Positions 37,264 to 46,449 of a DNA stretch of 64,000 nucleotides are shown piece by piece. The translations under genes were made by a program, and so were the position numbers. Position 1 is the stretch's first letter. Each line of letters opens with the position of its first letter. Source of the stretch: Pseudomonas syringae CC1557 (GTDB taxonomy: Bacteria > Pseudomonadota > Gammaproteobacteria > Pseudomonadales > Pseudomonadaceae); the NCBI RefSeq assembly GCF_000452705.1, contig NZ_CP007014.1, positions 4,403,501-4,467,500 of the forward strand, read 5' to 3'. The notes below the pieces were generated by a model. The model saw only the letters and a list, made by a program, of their open reading frames with translations. It did no database searches and was not told the DNA's origin.

Positions 37264-38625
37264 TCAGAACTTCGATTGAATCTTGATGCCCGCCACAATC
37301 GCATCATCAACCTGATCCACGCCGCCAGGGTGCTTGATGTACTGCAGGTTAGGGCGCACGGTCAGCCAGTTGGTAACGTGGAAGCCGTAGTAGATTTCAG
37401 AGTTGTATTCAGTGCTCTGGACCGGCAGATAGCCAGGGTTGTCGTAGTCGTTGATACCGCTGATCTGGTTGGCCAGACGCACGCGATCCTGCACATCGTC
37501 GTTGACGTGGATACGGGCAATACCGATACCGATGTCATCTTTCGGACGCGAGTTGAACGGACCTTTGTAGGTCAGACCGATCTGCTGGTAGTTGTCGACG
37601 AAGTTGGTTGCCTTGTCATGCACGGTGGCGTTGGCAAAGATGTTAAGACCGCGTGAGGCGTCGCCATCATGAGTGGTCAGTTGCTGCTGAGCAACGACCC
37701 ACCAGCCATGTTTGCTGTCATGCGACTTGAACGCAGCACCAGTGGCCGCTTGCGGCTGACCGTTGACGTCTTTATAGACATCATCGGCATTTGGCGTGCT
37801 TTTGTAGTAACCAATACGGTACTCGCCGGGCAACGAGTTGATGGTGGGTGTCCAGACCAGTTCGACCGGCAGGATCATGCCTTTGGTGCCGCTACCGCTG
37901 AGTTTGAAGCCGTTACCGGTTTCCAGGTTGGACGGGTTCTGCTCATACACACCGACCTGCGCGTACACTTCTGGAGTGATGTTGTACTTGACGCGAAGAG
38001 CGGTCTGGCTGATTGGCCAGTTGTACCAGGTGTTTACATAGTTACCGACCTGCGAGCCACAGAACGACAGGTTCTGGAAGTCACAAGGGAAACTGTTGAA
38101 ATCCTCACCCGGCCCGAAGCGACCAAACTTGACGTCCAGCGCACCGTCGAAATACTTTTGCTTGACCCACAATTGGGTCAGACGCCAGGTCTGGCCACGC
38201 CCCCAGACTTCCTGCGAGGAACTGAGCGTACCGGCACGAGGATCGCCGATCCGGTCATTGGAGATGTTGCGTCCGCTACGCTCGGTAATCGCCAACTTGA
38301 ATTCCGCGTCCTGCCAGCCAAACGCCTTCTGCAGATCGATTTTCATGCCCAGCGCGAACTGGTCGCTGTAACGGCCGGTGGTGTCGTCGTTGTAGCCGCC
38401 TTTGAGGTTGCTGGCCATCTCGGAAACGTATTCCAGCGAGAAGTCATAACCCTTGTCGAGCAGCTCGGTGCGCTTGCCGCCCCAGTCGCCGGTCATCCAC
38501 GGTGAATCGGCAGCAAATGGCTCGGCAGCATGAACGCTGGAGGCCAAGCCCATGGCACCCAGTGCAGACAGTTTGCAGACCAGTTGAAGCCGGGAAAGCG
38601 TTTTACCTTTGGTGATCTTCTTCAT
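37264..38625 (-). CDS. oprB: Carbohydrate-selective outer-membrane porin
   Basis: The 453-residue protein has a signal peptide (ending HAAEPFA) and OprB-family sequence: SPWMTGDWGGKRTELLDKGYDF near the mature N-terminus, YVNTWYNWPISQTALRVKYN and a final aromatic residue (KIQSKF) that marks a barrel end. It lets glucose cross the outer membrane. The start at 38625 gives a proper signal peptide. It follows gtsD and an A-rich motif precedes its ribosome site. Confidence 0.95.
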   Translation of the reverse strand: MKKITKGKTLSRLQLVCKLSALGAMGLASSVHAAEPFAADSPWMTGDWGGKRTELLDKGYDFSLEYVSEMASNLKGGYNDDTTGRYSDQFALGMKIDLQKAFGWQDAEFKLAITERSGRNISNDRIGDPRAGTLSSSQEVWGRGQTWRLTQLWVKQKYFDGALDVKFGRFGPGEDFNSFPCDFQNLSFCGSQVGNYVNTWYNWPISQTALRVKYNITPEVYAQVGVYEQNPSNLETGNGFKLSGSGTKGMILPVELVWTPTINSLPGEYRIGYYKSTPNADDVYKDVNGQPQAATGAAFKSHDSKHGWWVVAQQQLTTHDGDASRGLNIFANATVHDKATNFVDNYQQIGLTYKGPFNSRPKDDIGIGIARIHVNDDVQDRVRLANQISGINDYDNPGYLPVQSTEYNSEIYYGFHVTNWLTVRPNLQYIKHPGGVDQVDDAIVAGIKIQSKF

Positions 38626-38639
38626 CCCATCAATCCTCG

Positions 38640-38652
38640 TTTTATTGTTATT
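38640..38652 (-). promoter_or_regulatory. A-rich Crc/Hfq-type motif upstream of oprB
   Basis: The minus strand reads AATAACAATAAAA, 15 to 27 bases before the ATG and close to the ribosome site. It matches the AAnAAnAA pattern bound by Hfq with Crc. Confidence 0.5.
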
Positions 38653-38754
38653 AGCTTCGGTACACGTCTTGCGCGATTTACTGCTTGTGTTCACGACAGG
38701 CCGCCTTGTTGTAGCAAACCGAAGGCCAGCCCGCAGAACCCGGTGTTAAATCTA

Positions 38755-39915
38755 TCACTTGCGGCTCAACTGAGACACGTTGTTTACCCGCTCGGCAGAC
38801 GCTTGCTGTGCCAGCACCCCCAGACGTTCACCGCTCTGCGCATCAAAAATCAGGACCTTGGAGGGGTCGAACTGCAGTGTCAGGCTCTCGCCCACCTGCG
38901 GTGCGACATCCGGGGCCAGACGGCAGCAGACCTTGCTCTGGTTGAGAGTCACGAACACCAGCGTATCCGGACCGGTAGGCTCGGTCACCTGAACCTCGGC
39001 GCGAATGGTTGGCAGACCACTCGGTTCGTCGGACGCCAGCATAATCTGTTCCGGGCGAATGCCAAGAATGATTTCTCGATCTTCAAGCCCTGCGTCAGAA
39101 ACGCCAACCGGCAACTCACAACGCGCCTGACCACTGTCGAGCAGCGCGAACAACTGGCCATCCTGGCGTTGCAGGCGCAACGGGATGAAGTTCATAGGCG
39201 GCGAACCGATGAAACTGGCCACAAACAGGTTGGCCGGGTCGTTGTAGATCTGCTTGGGCGTACCGAACTGCTGAACGATACCGTCCTTCATGACCGCCAC
39301 TTTATCGCCCAGCGTCATGGCCTCGATCTGATCGTGAGTCACGTAGACCGTGGTGGTCTTCAGACGCTGATGCATCAGCTTCATTTCAGTACGCATCTCG
39401 ACCCGCAGCTTGGCGTCGAGGTTGGACAGCGGCTCATCGAACAGATAAATCTTCGGTCGACGTGCCAGCGCACGGCCCATCGCCACACGTTGCTGCTGAC
39501 CACCGGACATCTGGCCCGGCTTGCGATTGAGCAAGTGCTCGATCTGCAACAGCTTGGCAACGCGAGCCACTTCAGCATCGATGTCGGCTTGCGGCATCTT
39601 GCGGATCTTCAACCCGAAGGCGATGTTTTCACGCACGCTCATGGTCGGATACAGGGCGTAGGACTGAAAAACCATCGCGATGTCGCGGTCCTTGGGGCTG
39701 GTGCCGCTGACGTCCTGGCCGTCGATCAGAATCCCCCCGCCACTGATGCTTTCCAGACCGGCAATGCAGTTCATCAGGGTGGATTTACCGCAGCCTGATG
39801 GACCGACCAGAATCAGAAACTCGCCATCCTGGATCGACAGGTCGATGTTCTTGAGTGTGTCAGGCAGGTTGCTGCCGTAGGTCTTGTTGACGTTGCGTAA
39901 TTCGAGAGTCGCCAT
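38755..39915 (-). CDS. gtsD: Glucose ABC transporter ATP-binding protein
   Basis: The 386-residue ATPase has the nucleotide-binding domain and the C-terminal regulatory (MalK/UgpC) domain. Walker A is GPSGCGKST, the signature is MSGGQQQRVAMGRAL, and Walker B is KIYLFDEPLSNLDA. It powers import of glucose across the inner membrane. It is the fourth gene of gtsABCD and starts 2 bp after gtsC. Confidence 0.95.
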   Translation of the reverse strand: MATLELRNVNKTYGSNLPDTLKNIDLSIQDGEFLILVGPSGCGKSTLMNCIAGLESISGGGILIDGQDVSGTSPKDRDIAMVFQSYALYPTMSVRENIAFGLKIRKMPQADIDAEVARVAKLLQIEHLLNRKPGQMSGGQQQRVAMGRALARRPKIYLFDEPLSNLDAKLRVEMRTEMKLMHQRLKTTTVYVTHDQIEAMTLGDKVAVMKDGIVQQFGTPKQIYNDPANLFVASFIGSPPMNFIPLRLQRQDGQLFALLDSGQARCELPVGVSDAGLEDREIILGIRPEQIMLASDEPSGLPTIRAEVQVTEPTGPDTLVFVTLNQSKVCCRLAPDVAPQVGESLTLQFDPSKVLIFDAQSGERLGVLAQQASAERVNNVSQLSRK

Positions 39916-39917
39916 GA

Positions 39918-40763
39918 TTACCCCTTGACCGCGCCGGCCGTGAGCCCACGCAGGAAATACTTGCCAGCCAGTACGTAGACCAGCAGTGTCGGCAGGCCGG
40001 CAATCATCGCCGCCGCCATGTCAACGTTGTATTCCTTGGCGCCTGTGCTGGTGTTGACCAGGTTGTTCAGGGCCACTGTGATCGGCTGAGAATCGCCGCT
40101 GGAGAACACAACGCCGAACAGGAAATCGTTCCAGATCTGGGTGAACTGCCAGATCAGGCAGACCATCACGATGGGCGTGGACATCGGCAGAATGATGCGC
40201 CCGAAGATGGTGAAGAAACCGGCACCGTCCAGCCGCGCAGCCTTGACCAGCGCGTCGGGAATGCTGACGTAGTAGTTACGGAAAAATAGCGTGGTAAATG
40301 CCAGCCCGTAGACCACGTGAACAAACACAAGCCCGGTGGTCGTGTTGGCGAGGCCCATCTTGCCCAATGTGAAGGATGCCGGCAGCAGGACGGTCTGAAA
40401 CGGCAGAAAGCAACCGAACAGCAACAGGCCGAAGAACAGCTGCGAACCCTTGAAGCGCCACATCGACAACACATAGCCATTGAGCGCGCCGATTGCGGTG
40501 GAAATGATCACCGCCGGAACAGTGATTTTTATCGAGTTCCAGAAATAACCATCGACCAGATCCCAGGCCTTTATCCAGCCGATTGCAGTCACTACGCTCG
40601 GCCAGCTCAACAGGTTGCCGGTGCCGATGTCATCGGGGGTCTTGAAGCTGGTGAACAGCATCACCACCAGCGGCACCAGATAAATCAGACAGGCCAGCAT
40701 CAGTACGGCGTAAATCAGAACACGACTGAAGCTGATGCCCGGTTTGCCAACATGACTAGTCAT
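39918..40763 (-). CDS. gtsC: Glucose ABC transporter permease
   Basis: The 281-residue MalG-type inner-membrane permease has six helices and a coupling motif AARLDGAGFFTIFGRIILP, the EAA loop that contacts the ATPase. It overlaps the gtsB gene by 8 bp and is followed at once by gtsD. Confidence 0.95.
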   Translation of the reverse strand: MTSHVGKPGISFSRVLIYAVLMLACLIYLVPLVVMLFTSFKTPDDIGTGNLLSWPSVVTAIGWIKAWDLVDGYFWNSIKITVPAVIISTAIGALNGYVLSMWRFKGSQLFFGLLLFGCFLPFQTVLLPASFTLGKMGLANTTTGLVFVHVVYGLAFTTLFFRNYYVSIPDALVKAARLDGAGFFTIFGRIILPMSTPIVMVCLIWQFTQIWNDFLFGVVFSSGDSQPITVALNNLVNTSTGAKEYNVDMAAAMIAGLPTLLVYVLAGKYFLRGLTAGAVKG

Positions 40764-41664
40764 GGCGTTTGGTCCTCAGCTCGGAATACAGATATGGCAC
40801 CAGAATCGCCAGGATCGCGCCGAGCATCAGAATGGCACTAGCAGAACCCATGCCCATCTGGCCGCGGCTAAAGGTGAACGAATACATGAACATCGCCGGC
40901 AGGTCGGACGAGTAACCGGGGCCACCGGCGGTCATCGCGGCTACCAGGTCGAAACTCTTGATCGCAATGTGCGCGAGAATCATCACGGCACTGAAGAACA
41001 CCGGACGCAGGCTTGGCAGCACGACGCGCCAGTAGATCATCGGCAAACTCGCGCCATCCATCTGGGCTGCGCGAATGATCGACTGATCGACGCCACGTAG
41101 CCCAGCCAGAAACAATGCCATGACGAAGCCGGAAGACTGCCACACCGCCGCGATAACCAGGCAATACACAACGCGATCCTGGTCAACCAGCCAATCGAAA
41201 CGGAAACCTTCCCAACCCCAGTCGCGCAACATCTTGTCCAGGCCCAGGCCCGGGTTGAGCAGCCATTTCCAGGCAGTACCGGTGACAATCATCGACAGCG
41301 CCATCGGATACAGGTAGATGGTGCGAATCATGCCTTCGCGACGAATCCGCTGATCCAGCAAGACGGCCAGCAGGACCCCGATCACCAGGCTGATTGCAAT
41401 GAACATCCCGCCAAAGACCGCAAGGTTCTTGCTTGCCACCCACCAGCGATCGTTGTCCATGAGACGCGCGTATTGCGCCAGACCGACCCATTTATAGGAA
41501 GGCAAAAACGTCGAGTTGGTGAACGACAGTGCGAATGTCCAGAGGATGTAGCCATAGAATCCCACCAGCACGATGAACATGCTGGGGGCCAGCACCAGTT
41601 TTGGTAGCCAGCGTTGCAGCGCATCCATTGGCGAGGCTTTGCTGTTCGCAGCGACAGAGCTCAT
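40756..41664 (-). CDS. gtsB: Glucose ABC transporter permease
   Basis: The 302-residue MalF-type permease has six helices, a periplasmic loop and the EAA-type motif RAAQMDGASLPMIYWRVVLP. It lies between gtsA and gtsC. The coupling to gtsC (8-bp overlap) suggests translation as a pair. Confidence 0.95.
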   Translation of the reverse strand: MSSVAANSKASPMDALQRWLPKLVLAPSMFIVLVGFYGYILWTFALSFTNSTFLPSYKWVGLAQYARLMDNDRWWVASKNLAVFGGMFIAISLVIGVLLAVLLDQRIRREGMIRTIYLYPMALSMIVTGTAWKWLLNPGLGLDKMLRDWGWEGFRFDWLVDQDRVVYCLVIAAVWQSSGFVMALFLAGLRGVDQSIIRAAQMDGASLPMIYWRVVLPSLRPVFFSAVMILAHIAIKSFDLVAAMTAGGPGYSSDLPAMFMYSFTFSRGQMGMGSASAILMLGAILAILVPYLYSELRTKRHD

Positions 41665-41768
41665 CGGGAATATCCCATCCGGTGTATCGAATTCAGGCCG
41701 CAGCCGCAGGTGAAATCAGCCAGGGATTTCAACACTGCGGACGACGGTTAGAGGCGGTTCAGAACGAA

Positions 41769-43055
41769 TTACTTGGCAGATTTGATCGCAGCGGCCAGCT
41801 TTTTGGCTGTTTCGGCCGGATCAGCTTTCGGGTCATTGATGTAGTTGGTCACCACATCGAAGAACGCGCCCTGCACTGCCAGCGTGGTTGCCATGTTGTG
41901 CGCCATGCTTGGCTGCAGACCACCGGTCTTCGAATCAGCCAGGAAGTCCTTCGCAGCGGTTTGCGCACACGAGTCGAAGCCGTACTTGCTCATGTCGGAC
42001 AGCATGTCCTCACGAACCGGGATCGATCCCTTGTTGATGCTGAAGACCTTCTGGAAGTCCTCACCCATGGCGACCTTGGCCAGATCCTGCTGAGCGGCAG
42101 TGGTGCCCTTGTCTTTCTGCTTGAACACGGCCAGCGAGTCGATGTTGTAAGTAAACGCCTTGTCGGTGCCCGGGAAGGCTACACACTGGTAATCCTTGCC
42201 GGCGACCTTCTTGGCGGCGGTCCATTCACTCTTGGCCCAGTCACCCATGATCTGCATGCCGGCCTTGCCATTGATGACCTTGGCCGCTTCCAGGTTCCAG
42301 TCCTGGCCCTTGCCGTCGGGATCCATGTAAGTGGCGACTTTCTTCAGCTCGGTGAGCGACTTGACCATGCCTTCGCCGGTCAGCGCACCTGTGTCCAGAT
42401 CAACGAGGGCTTTCTTGTAACCGTCAGCGCCCATGACCGAGAGCACAACGGCTTCGAATACAGTGCTGTCCTGCCAAGGCTGACCGCCATGCGCCAGCGG
42501 AATGAAACCGGCTTTTTTCAGCTTGTCGCCCGCTGCGTAGAATTCTTCGAGAGTGGTGGGTGCCTTGTCGATACCGGCTTTCTTGAAGACTTCAGGGTTG
42601 ATCCACAGCCAGTTGACGCGGTGAATGTTCACCGGCACGGCTACGTAATCGCCTTCGTACTTCACGGTATCGGAGACTTTCTTGTCCAGCAGGGAGTCCC
42701 ACTTCTCGGCCTTGGCAACGTCTTTCAAAGCGTCGGTATCAAGCAGGCCGGTAGACGCCCATTCCTGGATATCCGGGCCTTTGATCTGGGCAACGCCTGG
42801 TGGGTTGCCTGAAACGGCACGGCTCTTGAGCACGGTCATGGCCGTTGAACCGCCACCACCTGCGACTGCGCCGTCTTTCCAGACGAAGCCGTCTTTTTCA
42901 ACCTGGGCTTTCAGAACATCGACCGCAGCTTTTTCGCCACCCGACGTCCACCAATGCACCACTTCAACAGTGCCTTTGGATTCAGCGGCGTTAGCGCTCA
43001 GAGGGAACAACGAAGCGAGAGAGATGACAACAGCGAGACGTGACATGGAATTCAT
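41769..43055 (-). CDS. gtsA: Glucose ABC transporter substrate-binding protein
   Basis: The 428-residue periplasmic sugar-binding protein has a signal peptide (ending [10 protein letters not shown]) and the family sequence [19 protein letters not shown]. It binds glucose in the periplasm and delivers it to GtsBCD. Upstream is an A-rich motif (43067-43078) at the ribosome site and a perfect palindrome (43158-43181), which together suggest strong regulation of this first gene of the operon. Confidence 0.94.
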   Translation of the reverse strand: MNSMSRLAVVISLASLFPLSANAAESKGTVEVVHWWTSGGEKAAVDVLKAQVEKDGFVWKDGAVAGGGGSTAMTVLKSRAVSGNPPGVAQIKGPDIQEWASTGLLDTDALKDVAKAEKWDSLLDKKVSDTVKYEGDYVAVPVNIHRVNWLWINPEVFKKAGIDKAPTTLEEFYAAGDKLKKAGFIPLAHGGQPWQDSTVFEAVVLSVMGADGYKKALVDLDTGALTGEGMVKSLTELKKVATYMDPDGKGQDWNLEAAKVINGKAGMQIMGDWAKSEWTAAKKVAGKDYQCVAFPGTDKAFTYNIDSLAVFKQKDKGTTAAQQDLAKVAMGEDFQKVFSINKGSIPVREDMLSDMSKYGFDSCAQTAAKDFLADSKTGGLQPSMAHNMATTLAVQGAFFDVVTNYINDPKADPAETAKKLAAAIKSAK

Positions 43056-43066
43056 CGAATTTGACC

Positions 43067-43078
43067 TTTCTTGTTGTT
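43067..43078 (-). promoter_or_regulatory. A-rich Crc/Hfq-type motif upstream of gtsA
   Basis: The minus strand reads AACAACAAGAAA immediately followed by GG, 12 to 24 bases before the ATG. It overlaps the ribosome site. It matches the AAnAAnAA pattern that Hfq/Crc bind to block translation during catabolite repression. Confidence 0.6.
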
Positions 43079-43157
43079 ATGCCTGAGCAAGTCTGGTGCT
43101 TGCGCTTCGTGGGAGTCTAACCAAGACCCGCGCCGCGACAGTAACGAAGGGATGCGA

Positions 43158-43181
43158 AAATGTCACAGATTGGTGACATTT
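43158..43181. promoter_or_regulatory. Perfect 9-bp inverted repeat upstream of gtsA
   Basis: AAATGTCAC (43158-43166) and GTGACATTT (43173-43181) form a perfect palindrome with a 6-base centre. It lies between gtrS and gtsA, where the gtsA promoter should be. It is probably an operator, though I cannot name the protein. It lacks a T-run, so it is not a terminator. Confidence 0.55.
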
Positions 43182-43226
43182 GGAAATCTCTGCACAACCT
43201 GGACATGAAGGCCACTATTCGGGAGA

Positions 43227-44633
43227 TCACTCCGCCGTTCGCGGCAGATACAATGTCACCCGCAGCCCGCCACCGCGCAGGTTCTGCAAGCTGACTTCGC
43301 CGCCGTGGCTGTGCGCGATGTTGCGCGCGATTCCCAGACCAAGGCCATAACCCTGCTGCTGATTGCCCGCCAGGCGGAAATGTGGCTCGAACACATGCTC
43401 CAGACGCTGTTCAGGAACGCCGGGGCCCTCATCATCGACATGTAAGACGAACGCCTGCGCATCGTCCTCAACCTTCAGGTGAGCCCGGTTCCCATATTTG
43501 AGGGCGTTGTCGATCAGATTGCCGATGCAGCGCTTGAGCGCCAGCGGTTTACCGGAATACGCAGCCTGTGCCGCGCCCTGCTGCGTGACCCGCCCGCTAC
43601 CATCAGAGAGCAGCCAGGGTTCGACCAGGCAGTCCAGTAGCGCATTCAGGTCCACCGGCTCGATGTTTTCGTGAATATCGGTGTCCTTGACGCATTGCAG
43701 CGCGCCCTTGACCAACAGTTCGAGCTCATCCAGGTCGCGGCTGAACTTACGTTGCAGTTGCTCGTCCTCCAGCAACTCGACCCGCAGCCGCAGGCGGGTA
43801 ATAGGCGTGCGCAAATCGTGCGAGATGGCACTGAACAACTGACCCCTTTCGGTCAGGTAGCGGCTGATCCGGGTGCGCATGGCGTAGAACGCCCGGCTGA
43901 CCTCCACCACCTCGCTGCCGCCACCTTCGACCACTGGCACGACATCAGCGCCCAGCGACATGTCTCGCGCAGCCCGCGCCAGACGCTTGAGTGGGCGACT
44001 CTGCCAATGCACCAGCAAGCCAATGAACAGCAACAGGAACACACTGGTCAGGACAATGAACGAGACCTGCTGGAGCGGCAGTTCCTGCTCTTCGAGTGAC
44101 GTGTAGGGCTCAGGCAGCAGCGAGGCAATGTAGAACCATTCTCCGGGGGCCATTTCGATCTGCGTCACCAGCACCGGCGGGTTCACCGGTTCGAGCGTCA
44201 GCGCGTAATGCGCCCAGGAACGCGGCAACTCGTCGAGCTTCAGGCCGCTATTGAAGATCCGCAGTTCTTCCGGGCGAGCAAACCATACCGAGATGGCCGG
44301 GTCGTTGCCCAGACGCTGACGCAATACGTTGCCGACCACGTCCAGCACCGCCTGCTTGCGCGGCGTGGGTTGCATGATCGGCATGTCCAGCGGGTGATCA
44401 TTGAGCGAGACCACGAAACGTGTGCCGCCCATGCTGCGCAACTGATCCAGGACCATCGGCCGGTAGACCAGCGGCAATGAGCGAAAGTAACTGACACTGG
44501 CCGACATCGAATACGCCAGGCTGCGCGCGCTGGTGACCAGCCCCTCCATCTGTGTGGCACGCAGCTGCGACAGCCAGATAACACTGGACAGCGCCTGAGC
44601 CATTAGCACCGCCAGCAACGTCAGCAACAGCAT
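43227..44633 (-). CDS. gtrS: Sensor histidine kinase of the glucose-responsive GltR pair
   Basis: The protein (468 residues from the first ATG) has two membrane helices, a periplasmic sensor with SYFRSLPLVYRPMVLDQLR, HAMP, the His box AISHDLRTPITRLRLR and the catalytic domain (GYGLGLGIARNIAHSHGGEV). It pairs with the response regulator just upstream and controls glucose transport genes. The frame stays open beyond 44633 (ALPRSLLGRM) and meets the end of gltR, but I found no ATG, GTG or TTG there, so the true start is uncertain. Confidence 0.88.
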   Translation of the reverse strand: MLLLTLLAVLMAQALSSVIWLSQLRATQMEGLVTSARSLAYSMSASVSYFRSLPLVYRPMVLDQLRSMGGTRFVVSLNDHPLDMPIMQPTPRKQAVLDVVGNVLRQRLGNDPAISVWFARPEELRIFNSGLKLDELPRSWAHYALTLEPVNPPVLVTQIEMAPGEWFYIASLLPEPYTSLEEQELPLQQVSFIVLTSVFLLLFIGLLVHWQSRPLKRLARAARDMSLGADVVPVVEGGGSEVVEVSRAFYAMRTRISRYLTERGQLFSAISHDLRTPITRLRLRVELLEDEQLQRKFSRDLDELELLVKGALQCVKDTDIHENIEPVDLNALLDCLVEPWLLSDGSGRVTQQGAAQAAYSGKPLALKRCIGNLIDNALKYGNRAHLKVEDDAQAFVLHVDDEGPGVPEQRLEHVFEPHFRLAGNQQQGYGLGLGIARNIAHSHGGEVSLQNLRGGGLRVTLYLPRTAE

Positions 44634-44694
44634 ACGCCCCAGCAGCGAGCGCGGCAGTGCCAGGCCGGGTCCTTTCCGGCCGGCAGCAGACGGC

Positions 44695-45432
44695 TTAATA
44701 ATTGCCGCCGGCTTGCGTATTAACGTTCGCCGCCAGCAGGTAACCGCTGCCGCGAATGGTCCGGATCAGACGCGGCGATTTGCCGGTATCCCGTAGACGC
44801 TGGCGCAGGCGGCTGACCGCCATGTCGACGATTCGCTCCAGCGGCATCAGCTCGCGCCCGCGGGTGGCGTTGCCGATGGTGTCGCGGTCGAGAATCTGCT
44901 GCGGGTTGTCGAGAAACAGTTTGAGCAACGCAAAGTCGGCACCGGACAGAATCACTTCTTCACCATCGTTGTGAAACAGTCGATGGCTGACCATGTCCAG
45001 CCGCCATTCGTCGAACACAATCACATCGCCGCCCGTACGTTCCTGACCGAACTGGGCACGGCGCAGCAGCGCCTTGATCCTGGCCTGAAGTTCGCGCGGG
45101 CTGAAGGGCTTGCCGAGGTAATCGTCGGCGCCCAGCTCCAGACCGATGACACGGTCGGCTTCGTCGGAACTGGCAGTGAGCATGATGATCGGCACATGCG
45201 GCTGGCGCGGATGCTGGCGCACCCACTTGCACAGGCTGAAACCGTCTTCGTCGGGCAACATGACATCAAGGATCAACAAATCACTTGGCGCCTCATTGAA
45301 CGCCTGACGAAAGCCGGAGCCATCGCCCACGGTACGTACCTGAAAACCGGCGCGGCTCAGGTAGGTGTCCAGCAATTCGCGAATCTCCTGATCGTCATCC
45401 ACCAGCAGGATCGATTTACTGACTGCACTCAA
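44695..45432 (-). CDS. gltR: OmpR-family response regulator of glucose transport
   Basis: The 245-residue protein has a receiver (LLVDDDQEIREL, Asp in LLILDVMLPDEDGF and Lys in YLGKPFSPREL) and an OmpR-type winged helix (VILSGADFALLKLFLDNP). The open frame begins with TTG at 45432 with an AGGA site upstream, a plausible alternative start. GltR homologues control the gts/oprB genes. An AACAACAA motif lies about 30 bases before the start. The kinase gene follows. Confidence 0.92.
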   Translation of the reverse strand: MSAVSKSILLVDDDQEIRELLDTYLSRAGFQVRTVGDGSGFRQAFNEAPSDLLILDVMLPDEDGFSLCKWVRQHPRQPHVPIIMLTASSDEADRVIGLELGADDYLGKPFSPRELQARIKALLRRAQFGQERTGGDVIVFDEWRLDMVSHRLFHNDGEEVILSGADFALLKLFLDNPQQILDRDTIGNATRGRELMPLERIVDMAVSRLRQRLRDTGKSPRLIRTIRGSGYLLAANVNTQAGGNY

Positions 45433-45462
45433 ATTTAAGCGTCCTTAGGTTGGCTGCGAAGC

Positions 45463-45473
45463 TTTGTTGTTAT
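45463..45473 (-). promoter_or_regulatory. A-rich Crc/Hfq-type motif upstream of gltR
   Basis: The minus strand reads ATAACAACAAA about 31 to 41 bases before the gltR start. It is too far for direct overlap with the ribosome site, so it is a weaker candidate than the gtsA one. Confidence 0.4.
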
Positions 45474-45483
45474 GGGATGTTGC

Positions 45484-46449
45484 TCAGATCTCCGAACCGA
45501 AAGCCTGTTGCAAAGCCACGCCTGAACCCATCAGGCCAGGGTATTCAGCAGTGACCAGCCAAACTGGCAAGCCTTTGAAATAGTCACTCATCACGCCCTT
45601 TTCAGCCATGGCACGCTTGAAGCCGCTGTTGATGAAGAAGTCGATGAACCTCGGGACCACGCCACCGACGATGTAGACACCGCCCAGGCCGCCCTGAATG
45701 AGCACGTTATTGCCCACCACGCGGCCCAGAAATACACAGAATTGTTCCAGCACCGCTGCCGCCACCGGATCGCCCGCCAGTGCCGCCGAGGTGATCGCGG
45801 AAGGCGACTTTAACACCGGCTCGACGTTGTCCAGCGCGCAACTGACTTGATACAGCAGCAACAGACCAGCACCGCTGAGCACCACTTCGGCACTCACATG
45901 CTCGCGTTCCGCCATCAGCCGCGCCCACAGCAACGCTTCGCGTGCGCTGCCAATCGGCAGGTCGGCATGCCCACCTTCCCCCGGCAAGGCCATCCAGCGA
46001 CTGCCTTCCAGCTTGATCAGCGTACCGACCCCCAACCCGGTGCCCGGCCCCACCACCACACGCGGACGATCCGGTTTGCCCTGGCCGTGGCAAACGGTCA
46101 GGTATTCGTCGTCCTTGAGCCGGGTCATGCCCAGCGCCATGGCGGTAAAGTCGTTGATCAGCAACAGGTGATCGACTTTCAGGTCGGCGCAGAACGCCTC
46201 GCGACTGAGCTGCCAGTGGCTGTTGGTGAACTGAAACAGATCACCGTCGACCGGCCCGGCGACCGCCAGGCACACATAACCGATATCACCACGCTGCAAC
46301 TCAAGGTCCTGTAAATAGACTTCGATGGCCTTTTCCGGGCCCGCGTAGTCAATGGTCGGGAATACCCGGACAGAATGCAGCGTGTCGTCTTCCCAAATGG
46401 CAAAACGTGCATTGGTACCGCCTATATCACCGACCAGGGCCAACTTCAC
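45484..46449 (-). CDS. glk: Glucokinase
   Basis: The 321-residue kinase makes glucose-6-phosphate from glucose. It opens with the ATP-binding [17 protein letters not shown], and later shows [13 protein letters not shown] and EGGHADLP. The start overlaps the edd stop by 4 bp (ATGA), so glk is translationally coupled to edd. gltR-gtrS lies 51 bp downstream on the same strand, which may extend the operon. Confidence 0.96.
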   Translation of the reverse strand: MKLALVGDIGGTNARFAIWEDDTLHSVRVFPTIDYAGPEKAIEVYLQDLELQRGDIGYVCLAVAGPVDGDLFQFTNSHWQLSREAFCADLKVDHLLLINDFTAMALGMTRLKDDEYLTVCHGQGKPDRPRVVVGPGTGLGVGTLIKLEGSRWMALPGEGGHADLPIGSAREALLWARLMAEREHVSAEVVLSGAGLLLLYQVSCALDNVEPVLKSPSAITSAALAGDPVAAAVLEQFCVFLGRVVGNNVLIQGGLGGVYIVGGVVPRFIDFFINSGFKRAMAEKGVMSDYFKGLPVWLVTAEYPGLMGSGVALQQAFGSEI

